In this document: positions 11,901 to 22,500 of the stretch, one piece after another
How positions within the stretch are numbered: position 1 is the stretch's first letter
Layout: each line of letters begins with the position of its first letter
Source: Saccoglossus kowalevskii
Taxonomy: Eukaryota; Hemichordata; Enteropneusta; Harrimaniidae
Direction: 5' to 3'
Assembly: GCF_000003605.2 (NCBI RefSeq)
Contig: NW_003145285.1
Coordinates: 218,508-256,428 of the forward strand
Length of the DNA: 37,921 nt
The notes under the pieces: generated by a model
What the model was told of the DNA's origin: nothing
What the model saw: only the letters and a program-made list of their open reading frames with translations
Databases searched by the model: none
Program-made: the position numbers and the translations under genes

Positions 11901-14420
11901 TTGTAATGACATAAACTCACCCCAATAATAATGAGCATTGATTGACATTAAGGATTGATTAGCAAGATTGTTGAACTTATAATGTCAACTGTCGACTATC
12001 AGGACTGTTGAGTGTCAACACTGAACATCGACTAGCAAGGCTGTTGAGTGTTGACTAGCAAGACTGTCGAGTGTTGACTAGCAATGCCAGGGGCAGATCT
12101 AGGATTCTGGAATGGGGGGGGGGGGGCGATAAGTTGGCCGAAGGCCAAGTTAGCGAGCGCTGATGGCGCGAAGCCCTGTTGGTTGTTAAAAATAGGGGGG
12201 CCGCGGCCCCCTCGGCTCCCTCTAAATCCGCCAATGTNNNNNNNNNNNNNNNNNNNNNNNNNNNNNNNNNNNNNNNNNNNNNNNNNNCGTGAAGTAAATT
12301 AACTCTCACAGACGGGGTGCAGACTGGTGGTAAAGTTTGTACAGTTATATTCGTGAAGTAGATTAACTCTCACAGACGGGGTGCATGCTGGTGGTAAGGT
12401 TTGGATAGTTGTATTCGTGAAGTAGATTACCTCTCACAGACGGGGTGCAGGCTGGTGGTAAGGTTTGGACAGTTATATTCGTGAAGTAGATTAACTCTCG
12501 CAGACGGGGTGCAGGCTGTTAGTAAGGTTTGGACAGAGTTATATTCGTGAAGTAGACTAACTCTCACAGACGGGGTGCAGGCTGGTGGTAAGGTTTGGAC
12601 AGTTTTTTTCGTGAAGTAGACTAACTCTCACAGACGGGGTGCAGGCTGGTGGTAAGGTTTGGACACAGTTATATTCGTGAAGTAGATTAACTCTCACAGA
12701 TGGGGTGCATGCGGTGGTAAGGTTTGGACAGTTGTATTCGTGAAGTAGAATACCTCTCACAGACGGGGTGCAGGCTGGTGGTAAGTTTTGGACAGTAATA
12801 TTCGTGAAGTAGACTGACTTTCACAGACGTCTATGAATAACTCACTTGATTATTCTTCCATTTTTACAAACGATAGTACTTACTAATTATTAATCAAGAT
12901 GTTACATATATTCATATATATTTCTCATAATTGTATACAACTTCTAATTGTTAAATGCAGTCATGCAAGTTGATTATTTGCACTTTCACCTGCGGGGCAT
13001 TAGAGCTCCCTAGAAAAGATCATATAGTTCGCCCACTACATAAATACAAATGTCGATTATGTGAGCAATGGCCAGAATATCAATGAATACATTGTTTTCA
13101 AAATACACGATAACTTGTTCATTTTATGAATTTAAAATGCAATGACATAGGTAGGTATATTTATGGTAATGTACTACCTGAATGTTGTATGAACTGATAG
13201 TAGTACGTTTAAGGTACCACATTTTTACTATATTTAGTTGGTTTGTGTAACGCTCATTGCAAGTAATGGCATCGGAACTAGGGTTATAATGTAGATAGAG
13301 TTTTGGCAAATGTGTCTCAGTGGATTCCACATACTATCAATTTGCAGGCCACCAATCAGTAAAGCTAACAAAGCAACTTTGTTACAGCCATAATTCCTTT
13401 CATGGGTAGGACTGCTGGTTATGATATCTACTACATTGCTGGCTGAGTTTAAAACCACGTTGGTTCTTGGTGTAACAGACGTATTGAGTTAAATCCTATT
13501 GTTAATGCTTTGCTTTACGTATTGAATATAGTGTGTGAACTAATTGAAATTAACGAGTTAGTTTCAACCAAACAAGTTATTATCATATGTGTAGTCATTT
13601 AAAACATTTGATATGTGTGAAAGTATTTATTATTGCTTTAATTGTGAATGGTCATGTTTGGAAATAAAGGTGGAGAGGGGTCTTTGACCAGCAACTATGT
13701 CTGTATAGCAGATTAACACTAAATGAATTCCAAATAGAAATGTGGAGTAATCGTTCCTGGTAGCTGGTTCATCTCATTTGTATCATGGGTATACGTCTGC
13801 AATCGGGGAGCTTACGATGTTTGCTGTTATAATGACAAGTTGCAGTGATGAAAATTAGTGATGATCTGGTCAATGAACAAATTAGATTTACATTGATATA
13901 CATGGAGACCTTCGTTCAATAATGTCAAGTATGCAGTGATAGTACTCGGGATGACTGGAATAATAATGACAATGTTTATGATATACCCGGCGTTTGCCAG
14001 TTCAATAATGACAAAGGTAAACACTCACCATAGAATCTTTGAGATTTTGTATCTGAGAAAAATATTATCTTTTTAAAAATCTGCCCATAATAGTTTGCTA
14101 GTGTAAAGTTGAATTATACTCTTGACAAATGAGCATTTGTTTTACTATGAATCACTCAAAATAGATTTTGGGGAAAATATTCTAAAATTATCTAGTATTT
14201 CACTATAAAAATGACACGTTGATATGTTGTTGGATAATGTCAAACACTGAACTAGTATATATTAACTACTTAATTCACAAACCATCGATTTCTCATACTA
14301 TCGATTTTCCCCGCACAATAATCAATAAACTGAATAAATAAGAATTGCTTTACCTTGAGTGTACACAAATGAGATGCCGGTGGCTATAAACAGCAGCCAA
14401 ATACATAAACTGGCAAACAT
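2670..14420 (-). CDS. Gene 1: three-EGF single-pass membrane protein with lysine-free PPxY tail (six coding exons)
   Basis: Joined exons on the minus strand are 14420-14354, 9522-9409, 6619-6479, 4152-3997, 3293-3084 and 2983-2670. They total 1002 nt and encode 333 residues in one open frame, with every intron in phase 1. Predicted layout: signal peptide 1-21; EGF modules at about 31-58, 78-105 and 126-155; acidic stalk; transmembrane helix about 174-202; cytoplasmic tail 203-333 with PPxY at 256, 291, 301, 311 and 328. PPxY motifs bind WW domains, chiefly of Nedd4-type E3 ligases, so I infer a surface receptor or trafficking adaptor. The EGF part would lie outside the cell and the tail in the cytosol. 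No named family is recognised. An additional exon could be missed in the 4.8-kb first intron, which contains the N gap. Gene 2 is a paralogue on the same strand. Confidence 0.85.
3084..3293 (-). CDS. Gene 1 coding exon 5: stalk, transmembrane helix, start of tail
   Basis: The exon is 210 nt with acceptor CGACTAG and donor GCAG|GTATGCC, phase 1 on both sides, encoding residues 160-229. It opens with E-W-W-K and an acidic, proline-containing stalk. The hydrophobic span of about 174-202 ends in C-F-Y-C-V-V-L-R-R, a normal stop-transfer with cytosolic arginines and possible acylated cysteines. The segment after it is acidic. The first coding bases after the acceptor, AA-TGG, are the same as in the corresponding exon of gene 2. 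Confidence 0.88.
3997..4152 (-). CDS. Gene 1 coding exon 4: EGF module 3
   Basis: The exon is 156 nt with acceptor CATTCCCAG and donor GAAG|GTAAGA, phase 1 on both sides, encoding residues 109-159. A linker rich in Val, Lys and Thr leads to cysteines at 126, 132, 138, 144, 146 and 155, spaced C-x5-C-x5-C-x5-C-x-C-x8-C. An extra cysteine at 122 precedes them, as in module 2. The ending C-N-E-G-Y-F-G-K-N-C is classic EGF. It is followed directly by the transmembrane exon, so this is the membrane-proximal module. Confidence 0.9.
4153..6478 (-). other. Gene 1 intron 3, no internal gene supported
   Basis: This is 2.3 kb of AT-rich sequence between EGF exons 2 and 3. Two items stand out. A GC-richer patch at about 5639-5757 is open in both directions. 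A perfect 11-bp inverted repeat lies at 5854-5864 and 5883-5893, with an 18-nt spacer. Nothing else is recognisable. Confidence 0.5.
5854..5893. repeat. Perfect 11-bp inverted repeat with 18-nt spacer
   Basis: TTACGATGTAC at 5854-5864 is matched by its exact reverse complement GTACATCGTAA at 5883-5893. It lies in gene 1 intron 3. A function in RNA folding or as a transposon relic is possible but not shown. Confidence 0.6.
6479..6619 (-). CDS. Gene 1 coding exon 3: EGF module 2
   Basis: The exon is 141 nt between acceptor TTTTTTCAG and donor GGAT|GTAAGTA, phase 1 on both sides, encoding residues 62-107. The frame is fixed by the splice phase. The cysteines at 78, 81, 87, 94, 96 and 105 have the same spacing as module 1, and an extra cysteine lies at 64 after the linker. 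The NGG turn and the GxxC ending (G102, C105) are typical of EGF. Valine replaces Ser/Thr before C87, so the O-fucose site of module 1 is absent here. Confidence 0.87.
6945..7147. mobile_element. GC-rich dispersed-repeat fragment
   Basis: A sharp GC-rich island sits in gene 1 intron 2. It includes GCGCCGAAAGCGCG, the segment GGGGGTCCGGGGGCATGCTC and, near 7120, GGGGCGATCGCCCC. This style of G-run plus short palindromes is characteristic of non-autonomous dispersed repeats in many marine invertebrate genomes. A similar patch is at 12088-12237. No transposase is present, and the ends cannot be fixed without other copies. Confidence 0.45.
7148..8992. other. Gene 1 intron 2, mostly featureless
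   Basis: No gene is supported. Open frames around 7267-7590 have no recognisable domain. The only structure I see is a cluster of four GAAATGACA motifs between 8108 and 8354, listed separately. Confidence 0.5.
8108..8354 (+). repeat. Four relic copies of the 26-bp satellite core
   Basis: GAAATGACAT occurs at 8108, 8151 and 8282, and GAAATGACA at 8346. This is the invariant core of the large satellite at 16590-23437. The best copy continues TTTTACTATGAAAG, resembling the satellite continuation AGCTTACTCAATGATAG. Intervals of 43, 131 and 64 bp are not regular, so this is a decayed or scattered set rather than an intact array. Confidence 0.45.
8996..9127. mobile_element. Foldback element with 27-bp arms and tRNA-like loop
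   Basis: Arms 9011-9037 and 9087-9113 are inverted copies, 26 of 27 bases matching, sharing the core ACGAAGATACCTCAAAG. Weaker AT-rich complementarity extends to about 8996 and 9127. The 49-nt loop carries TAGCGCAGCGG at 9047-9057, close to the A-box of RNA polymerase III tRNA promoters, and a GACAG/CTGTC stem at 9068-9081. No B-box is seen. It is most likely a MITE or foldback element that captured a tRNA-derived segment, lying in gene 1 intron 2. Confidence 0.55.
9409..9522 (-). CDS. Gene 1 coding exon 2: EGF module 1
   Basis: The exon is 114 nt, with acceptor TATTTCAG and donor AAAA|GTAAGT, phase 1 on both sides. It encodes residues 23-60. Six cysteines are spaced C-x2-C-x5-C-x6-C-x-C-x8-C (C31, C34, C40, C47, C49, C58), the pattern of an EGF-like domain. 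The C2-C3 segment, C-LHGG-T-C, fits the protein O-fucosyltransferase consensus C2-x4-(S/T)-C3 known from Notch. There is no clear calcium-binding signature before the first cysteine. Confidence 0.88.
10005..10020 (+). repeat. A16 homopolymer
   Basis: Sixteen A residues directly follow the TGA stop of an 85-codon plus-strand open frame (9748-10005). This could be the tail of a retroposed sequence, but the frame has no recognisable domain and no target-site duplication was found. Confidence 0.7.
10021..11930. other. Gene 1 intron 1, left part, featureless
   Basis: AT-rich sequence without a supported gene, RNA or repeat. Cysteine-rich EGF-like coding was looked for on the minus strand and not found. 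Confidence 0.4.
11935..12080. repeat. Short degenerate minisatellite, about 23 bp
   Basis: Copies of TGTTGAGTGTTGACTAGCAA recur with changes (for example CATCGACTAGCAAGGC and TGTCGAGTGTTGACTAGCAA). The last two copies are 23-24 bp apart and earlier ones are diverged. Confidence 0.6.
12088..12237. mobile_element. GC-rich dispersed-repeat fragment abutting the assembly gap
   Basis: After AT-rich DNA the sequence changes to a G-run of 12, then GGCCGAAGGCCAAGTTAGCG, GCGCTGATGGCGCG and GGGGGGCCGCGGCCCCCTCG. The composition and short palindromes match the patch at 6945-7147. The element is cut on the right by the run of N. Confidence 0.45.
12238..12287. other. Assembly gap, 50 N
   Basis: Exactly fifty N. 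The round size suggests a placeholder of unknown true length. It separates the GC-rich element from the 64-bp array, a place where assemblies commonly break. Confidence 0.98.
12288..12830. repeat. 64-bp minisatellite, about 8.5 copies
   Basis: Each unit begins CGTGAAGTAGATTAACTCTC and continues through CAGACGGGGTGCAGGCTGG and TGGTAAGGTTTGGACAG. Unit starts are at 12288, 12352, 12416, 12480, 12546, 12610, 12676, 12739 and 12803, giving periods of 63-66 bp. The left end is at the assembly gap, so the true array may be longer. It lies in gene 1 intron 1. Confidence 0.95.
12831..14353. other. Gene 1 intron 1, right part
   Basis: AT-rich DNA between the 64-bp array and the signal-peptide exon. 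Minus-strand open frames at 13124-13330 and 13234-13458 show no domain I recognise. No gene is supported. Confidence 0.4.
14354..14420 (-). CDS. Gene 1 coding exon 1: start codon and signal peptide
   Basis: Reading the minus strand, ATG at 14420 opens MFASLCIWLLFIATGISFVY, a typical short secretory signal, followed by T-Q and a phase-1 donor CAAG|GTAAAG. The first base left over joins AT of the next exon to make Asp. This start is chosen because it begins a hydrophobic leader in frame with the EGF exons. A possible acceptor, GTTTGCAG, lies 8 nt upstream of the ATG, so an untranslated first exon may exist further upstream. Confidence 0.75.
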
Positions 14421-14428
14421 GGAGTCGC

Positions 14429-16116
14429 CTGCAAACGCATAAACTATATCCATATATGAAATCAAGTCATGTACAAAGACGAGTTATTTGCTGTGAGAAA
14501 TACTAGAATGTCAGTTCCAACGTGCATGGATACGTCCATCCCTCGTCACATGACCGCCGACCTTGTTAAATTATGCTGATTCCAGGGCTAATTTGCCTGT
14601 GGAAAAAAAAAGAAGAACATTTGAACATTTAGTATTACCAGCTGTAATATGAAGTATCTTGCAGCGCAGAAAGAGGGGATTACGTGCATAATTACTATTA
14701 AAGTTAAAGGCCGGTCACGGGGGTCGTTGCGACGTACCTTGTTCGAGATGGATTACATCTCTGCAATCATGTTACGACTAAGGTGCAAAAAAGTCACATA
14801 GAAAGTGCTGGCATAATCTCTCGAAATAATAGTCTGATCGTATCTACACAGCAGAGTATATTCGTCAGTCATTAACACTGAAATACTCATTTTCTTAAAA
14901 AATATATAATTCATGTTTGCTGTGTACACATTTTGAATGCACTTCGTGTGACGACTGCAAAATAGTTGAGAAAGAAAGAGAGAGAGAGAGAGAGTGCAGT
15001 GGATGTGCCACGTTTTTCATCGTACTCTATATGGCTTCATATATCAAATTAATATTGTTGCAAAATAAATATTAGCTTTTGATAGCGATGTTTGAGTAAA
15101 ACACGCTGCGAAATATTAGCGTCAGAATTTGATACATCAGATGAAATCTAAGACAACGCTTCTTTGTATTGGTAATATAAACAGAGAATTTCTCATTTTA
15201 ACAAGACACTGCTCGTGTCCACATTTGCATTTGCTGACACTATATATGTACAACGGCGTATAACACGAGAACATTCACAAGTATGAACGCCTAGCTGCAC
15301 AGGTGGCAATTCTCCGGCGACTGTCTGAGTGTTCATTATGTACATTCGACAATACATCACACTGCATTCAAATTAATCGTCAAATATAGCTAAATGCATG
15401 TCAAGTATGATATTCTCGCACGACAATATTCACACATCATACAAATTGTTCATCAAATACGCCTGATCGTCTGCCACGTGTGACATGTAAACTTCTCAGT
15501 ATATCGTACTTCATAAAAATTATTCATTAACTGCAGGTGAACACAACCATGTACGATATGAACAATTCTCATTTTATCAAACTAAGAAATAAATAAACAC
15601 TGACAAATAAACACGCCATAATACGGTTGTTCGCTGAATATTTAGAATTACTCATCCCAGTGTGTGTCATAAATATATCAATGTCGTATGAAATGTCATT
15701 ATTAGTAATATTGCCTGTATGGATATAACATGTCAAATTATTGATGATTGAATTACTCGTTAGTAACTAAACAATTCTAATATGTATTCCAAAACAGTTC
15801 TAAAAAAGTATTACTGTACATATACTTACTATGCAATCTGAGTTACTGATTAGTACATTTAGGTATATGCCATAGGCATACACAACAGACATAATTTAGC
15901 CACTTGACATTTAGTATAATGGTTAATTATTTATGTTACACACATTTCACATCAAAGTATGCGTGTTATATTAATACTATGCCTGACCCGATATACACAG
16001 AGTTTAGTCATTATTTTTGCAAAACGACAGACATTGCCCCGGACTATGAATAATTCCATGATGGTTTCATTTCCACGCTGTTTAGATGCGGTGACGCTAA
16101 TACACATACGTATCAT
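14429..16116. other. Upstream region of gene 1
   Basis: Contains the presumed promoter and 5' leader of gene 1. On the minus strand a good donor, AACAAG|GTACGTC, ends at 14738 and pairs with acceptor GTTTGCAG just above the ATG, suggesting a 309-bp leader intron. No TATA box or other promoter element could be assigned. The rest shows only the GA microsatellite listed separately. Confidence 0.35.
14968..14994. repeat. GA microsatellite
   Basis: GAGAAAGAAAGA followed by an uninterrupted GA run, about 27 bp in total, upstream of gene 1. Confidence 0.9.
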
Positions 16117-16589
16117 TGATAGACATTACATAACTTTGTCACCGATCGACATTACACGATTCTCATTGACAGAAATAAAACAACTTTGTGATATAAATGG
16201 CATAACTTTGCCATTGGTAGAATTGAAACAGCTTTCTCTCTGATAGAAGTGACGTGGCTCTCATTGATTTAACTGGCATGACTTCCTCACTGATCGAAAT
16301 TACGTAGCAATCTCATTGATGAAAATAATACAGCTTTCTCTCTGACAGGTTTCGCATTAATAGATATAACAAATATTTAACTGATCGAAATTACTCACTG
16401 ACTGTGCTTTCGCTTTGATTGTGATGTCTCAGTTTTCTGAATTATATACACCACTCAGCATTCTCACTGACAGTAAATACAGCCTTAATGATATTAAAAA
16501 CGGCATAGTTGTCTCATTAATACGAATGACAGCTTACGTTTTCATTGAAATGATAGCTTTCACACTGATAAACATGGCATAGCTTTCTC
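16117..16589. repeat. Left decayed shoulder of the 26-bp satellite
   Basis: Diverged units can be followed by eye, such as TTGATAGACATTACATAACT, GATCGAAATTACGTAGC and CTCTGATAGAAGTGACG. They are irregularly spaced. The link between units usually reads TTTCTCA rather than the TTACTCA of the core array. Confidence 0.8.
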
Positions 16590-19500
16590 AATGATAGAAA
16601 TGGCATAGCTTACTCAAAGATAGAAATGACATAGCTTACTCAAAGGTAGAAATTACATTGCTTACTCAAGGATAGAAATGACATAGCTTACTCAAGGATA
16701 GAAATGACATAGCTTACTCAATGATAGAAATGACATAGCTTACTCAATGATAGAAATGACATGGCTTACTCAATGATAGAAATGACATAGCTTACTCAAT
16801 GATAGAAATGACATAGCTTACTCAATGATAGAAATGATATAGCTTACTCAAGGATAGAAATGACATAGCTTACTCAAGGATAGAAATGACTTAGCTTACT
16901 CAAGGATAGAAATCACACAGTTTACTCAAGGATAGAAATGACATAGCTTACTCAATGATAGAAATGACATAGCTTACTCAAGGATAGAAATGACATAGCT
17001 TACTCAATGATAGAAATGACATAGCTTACTCAATGATAGAAATGACATAGCTTACTCAAGGATAGAAATGACATAGCTTACTCAATGATAGAAATGACAT
17101 GGCTTACTCAATGATAGAAATGACATAGCTTACTCAATCATAGAAATGACATAGCTTACTCAATGATAGAAATGACATAGCTTACTCAATGATAGAAATG
17201 ATATAGCTTACTCAAGGATAGAAATGACATAGCTTACTCAAGGATAGAAATGGCACAGCTTACTCAAGGATAGAAATGGCATAGCTTACTCAATGATAGA
17301 AATGACATAGCTTACTCAAGGATAGAAATGACATAGCTTACTCAATGATAGAAATGACATAGCTTACCCAATGATAGAAATGACATAGCTTACTCAATGA
17401 TAGAAATGACATAGCTTACTCAATGATAGAAATGACATAGCTTACCCAAGGATAGAAATGACATAGCTTACTCAAGGATAGAAATGACATAGCTTACTCA
17501 ATGATAGAAATGACATAGCTTACCCAAGGATAGAAATGGCATAGCTTACTCAACGATAGAAATGACATAGCTTACTCGAGGATAGAAATGACATAGCTTA
17601 CTCAATGATAGAAATGGCATAGCTTACCCAAGGATAGAAATGGCATAGCTTACTCAACGATAGAAATGGCATAGCTTACCCAAGGATAGAAATGGCATAG
17701 CTTACTCAACGATAGAAATGGCATAGCTTACCCAAGGATAGAAATGGCATAACTTACTCAAGGATAGAAATGGCATAACTTACTCAAGGATAGAAATGAC
17801 ACAGCTTACTCAATGATAGAAATGACATAGCTTACCCAAGGATAGAAATGACATAGCTTACTCAAGGATAGAAATGGCATAGCTTACTCAATGATAGAAA
17901 TGACATAGCTTACCCAAGGATATGAAATGGCATAGCTTACTCAATGATAGAAATGACATAGCTTACTCAATGATAGAAATGACATAGCTTACTCAAGGAC
18001 AGAAATGGCATAGCTTACCCAAGGATAGAAATGGCATAGCTTACCCAAGGATAGAAATGACATAGCTTACCCAAGGATAGAAATTAAATGGCTTACTCAA
18101 CGATAGAAATGACATAGCTTACTCAAGAATAGAAATGACACAGCTTACTCAAAGATAGAAATGACATAGCTTACTCAAGGATAGAAATGACATAGCTTAC
18201 TCAAGGCTAGAAATGACATAGCTTACTCAATGATAGAAATGACATAGCTTACTCAATGATAGAAATGACATAGCTTACTCAAGGATAGAAATGACATAGC
18301 TTACTCAATGATAGAAATGACATAGCTTACTCAAAGATTGAAATGGCATAGCTTACCCAGGGATAGAAATGGCATAGTTTACTCAACGATAGAAATGACA
18401 TAGCTTACTCAAGGATAGAAATGGCATAGCTTACTCAAGGATAGAAATGACATAGCTTATTCAATGGTAGAAATGAACATAGCTTACTCAAAGATTGAAA
18501 TGGCATAGCTTACCCAAGGATAGAAATGGCATAGCTTACTCAATGATAGAAATGGCATAGCTTACTCAACGATAGAAATGACATAGCATACTCAATGATA
18601 GAAATGACATGGCTTACTCAATGATAGAAATGACATAGCTTACTCAAGGATAGAAATGACATAGCTTACTCAACGATGGAAATGACATAGCTTACTCAAT
18701 GATAGAAATGGCATAGCTTACTCAAGGATAGAAATGGCATAGCTTACTCAAGGATAGAAATGGCATAGCTTACTCAATGATAGAAATGGCATAGCTTACT
18801 CAAGGATAGAAATGGCATAGCTTACTCAATGAAAGTAATGACATAACTTACTCAAGGATAGAAATAGCATAGCTTACTCAATGATAGAAATGACATAGCT
18901 TACTCAATGATAGAAATGGCATAGCTTACTCAAGGATAGAAATGGCATAGCTTACTCAATGATAGAAATGACATAACTTACTCAAGGATAGAAATGGCAT
19001 AGCTTACTCAAAGATTGAAATGGCATAGCTTACCCAAGGATAGAAATGGCATAGCTTACTCAAGGATAGAAATGGCATAGCTTACTCAATGATAGAAATG
19101 ACATAGCTTACTCAAGGATAGAAATGACATAGCTTACTCAAGGATAGAAATGGCATAGCTTACTCAAGGATAGAAATGACATAGCTTACTCAAGGATAGA
19201 AATGACATAGCTCACCCAAGGATAGAAATGGCATAGCTTATTCAAGGATAGAAATGGCATAGCATACTCAAGGATAGAAATGGCGTAGCTTACCCAAGGA
19301 TAGAAATGGCATAGCTTACTCAAGGATAGAAATTAAATTGCTTACTCAAGGATAGAAATGACACAGCTTACTCAAGGATAGAAATGACATAGCTTACCCA
19401 AGGATAGAAATGGCATAGCTTACTCAATGATAGAAATGACATAGCTTAGTCAACGATAGAAATGACATAGCTTACTCAACGATAGAAATGACATAGCTTA

Positions 19501-22500
19501 CTCAAGGATAGAAATGACACAGCTTACTCAAGGATAGAAATGGCATAGCTTATTCAAGGATAGAAATGACATAGCTTACTCGAGGATAGAAATGACACAG
19601 CTTACTCAATGATAGAAATGACATAGCTTACTCAAGGATAGAAATGACATAGCTTACTCAAGGATAGAAATGGCATAGCTTATTCAAGGATAGAAATGAC
19701 ATAACTTACTCAATGATAGAAATGACATAGCTTACTCAAGGATAGAAATGACATAGCTTACTCAAGGATAGAAATGGCATAGCTTATTCAAGGATAGAAA
19801 TGACATAGCTTACTCAAAGATAGAAATGACATAGCTTACTCAAGGATAGAAATGACACAGCTTACTCAATGATAGAAATGACATAGCTTACTCAATGATA
19901 GAAATGGCATAGCTTCTCAATGATAGAAATGACATAGCTTACTCAAGGATAGAAATGGCATAGCTTACTCAATGATAGAAATGACATAGCTTACTCAAGT
20001 ATAGAAATGGCATAGCTTACTCAATGATAGAAATGACATAGCTTACTCATTGATAGAAATGACATAGCTTACCCAAGGATAGAAATGACACAGCTTACTC
20101 AAGGATAGAAATGACATAGCTTACCCAAGGATAGAAATGACACAGCTTACTCAATGATAGAAAGGAAGGACATACATAGCTTACTCAAAGATAGAAATGA
20201 CATAGCTTATTCAGGGATAGAAATGGCATAGCTTACTCAAGGATAGAAATGACACAGCTTACTCAAGGATAGGAATGACATGGCTTACTCAAGGTTAGAA
20301 ATGACATAGCTTACTCAATGATAGAAATGGCATAGCTTACTCAAGGATAGAAATGACACAGCTTACTCAAGGATAGAAATGGCATAGCTTACTCAAGGAT
20401 AGAAATGACACAGCTTACTCAAGGATAGAAATGGCATAGCTTACTCAAGGATAGAAATGACACAGCTTACGCAAGGATAGGAATGACATGGCTTACTCAA
20501 GGTTAGAAATGACATAGCTTACTCAATGATAGAAATGGCATAGCTTACTCAAGGATAGAAATGACACAGCTTACTCAAGGATAGAAATGGCATAGCTTAC
20601 TCAAGGATAGAAATGACATAGCTTACGCAAGGATAGAAATGACATAGCTTACTCAAGGATAGAAATGACACAGCTTACTCAATGATAGAAATGGCATAGC
20701 TTACCCAAGGATAGAAATGACACAGCTTACTCAATGATAGAAATGACATAGCTTACTCAATGATAGAAATGGCATAGCTTACCCAAGGATAGAAATGGCA
20801 TAGCTTATTCAAGGATAGAAATGGCATAGCTTACTCAAGGATAGAAATGGCATAGCTTATTCAAGGATAGAAATGGCATAGCTTACTCAATGATAGAAAT
20901 GACATAGCTTATTCAAGGATAGAAATGACATAGCTTACTCAATGATAGAAATGACATAGCTTACTCAATGATAGAAATGACATAGCTTACTCAATGATAG
21001 AAATGGCATAGCTTACTTAAGGATAGAAATGGCATAGCTTACTCAAGGATAGAAATGACACAGCTTACTCAAGGATAGAAATGACACAGCTTACTCAATT
21101 ATAGAAATGGCATAGCTTACTCAAGAATAGAAATGGCATAGCTTACTCAATGATAGAAATGGCTTAGCTTACTTAATGATAGAAATGACATAGCTTACTC
21201 AAGGATAGAAATGGCATAGCTTACTCAAGGATAGAAATGACATAGCTTACTCAAGGATAGAAATGACATAGCTTACTCAAGGATAGAAATGGCATTGCTT
21301 ACCCAAGGATAGAAATGGCATAGCTTATTCAAGGATAGAAATGGCATAGCTTATTCAAGGATAGAAATGGCATAGCTTATTCAAGGATAGAAATGACATA
21401 GCTTACTCAAGGATAGAAATGACACAGCTTACTCAACGATAGAAATGGCATAGCTTATTCAAGGATAGAAATGGCATAGCTTATTCAAGGATAGAAATGG
21501 CATAGCTTATTCAAGGATAGAAATGACATAGCTTACTCAAGGATAGAAATGACACAGCTTACTCAACGATAGAAATGGCATAGCTTATTCAAGGATAGAA
21601 ATGGCATAGCTTACTCAATGATAGAAATGGCATAGCTTATTCAAGGATAGAAATGGCATAGCTTACTCAAGGATAGAAATGGCATAGCTTATTCAAGGAT
21701 AGAAATGGCATAGCTTATTCAAGGATAGAAATGGCATAGCTTACTCAAGGATAGAAATGACATAGCTTACTCAAGGATAGAAATGACATAGCCTACTCAA
21801 GGATAGAAATGGCATAGCTTATTCAAGGATAGAAATGGCATAGCTTATTCAACGATAGAAATGGCATAGCTTACCCAAGGATAGAAATGGCATAGCTTAT
21901 TCAAGGATAGAAATGGCATAGCTTATTCAAGGATAGAAATGACATAGCTTATTCAAGTATAGAAATGATATAGCTTACTCAATGATAGAAATGGCATAGC
22001 TTACTCAAGTATAGAAATGACATAGCTTACTCAAGGATAGAAATGGCATAGCTTACCCAAGGATAGAAATGGCATAGCTTATTCAAGGATAGAAATGGCA
22101 TAGCTTATTCAAGGATAGAAATGACATAGCTTATTCAAGTATAGAAATGATATAGCTTACTCAATGATAGAAATGGCATAGCTTACTCAAGGATAGAAAT
22201 GACATAGCTTACCCAAGGATAGAAATGGCATAGCTTACTCAAGGATAGAAATGGCATAGCTTATTCAACGATAGAAATGGCATAGCTTATTCAATGATAG
22301 AAATGGCATAGCTTATTCAACGATAGAAATGGCATAGCTTACCCAAGGATAGAAATGGCATAGCTTATTCAATGATAGAAATGACATAGCTTACTCAACG
22401 ATAGAAATGACATAGCTTATTCAAGGATAGAAATGACACAGCTTATTCAACGATAGAAATGACATAGCTTATTCAACGATAGAAATGACATAGCTTACTC

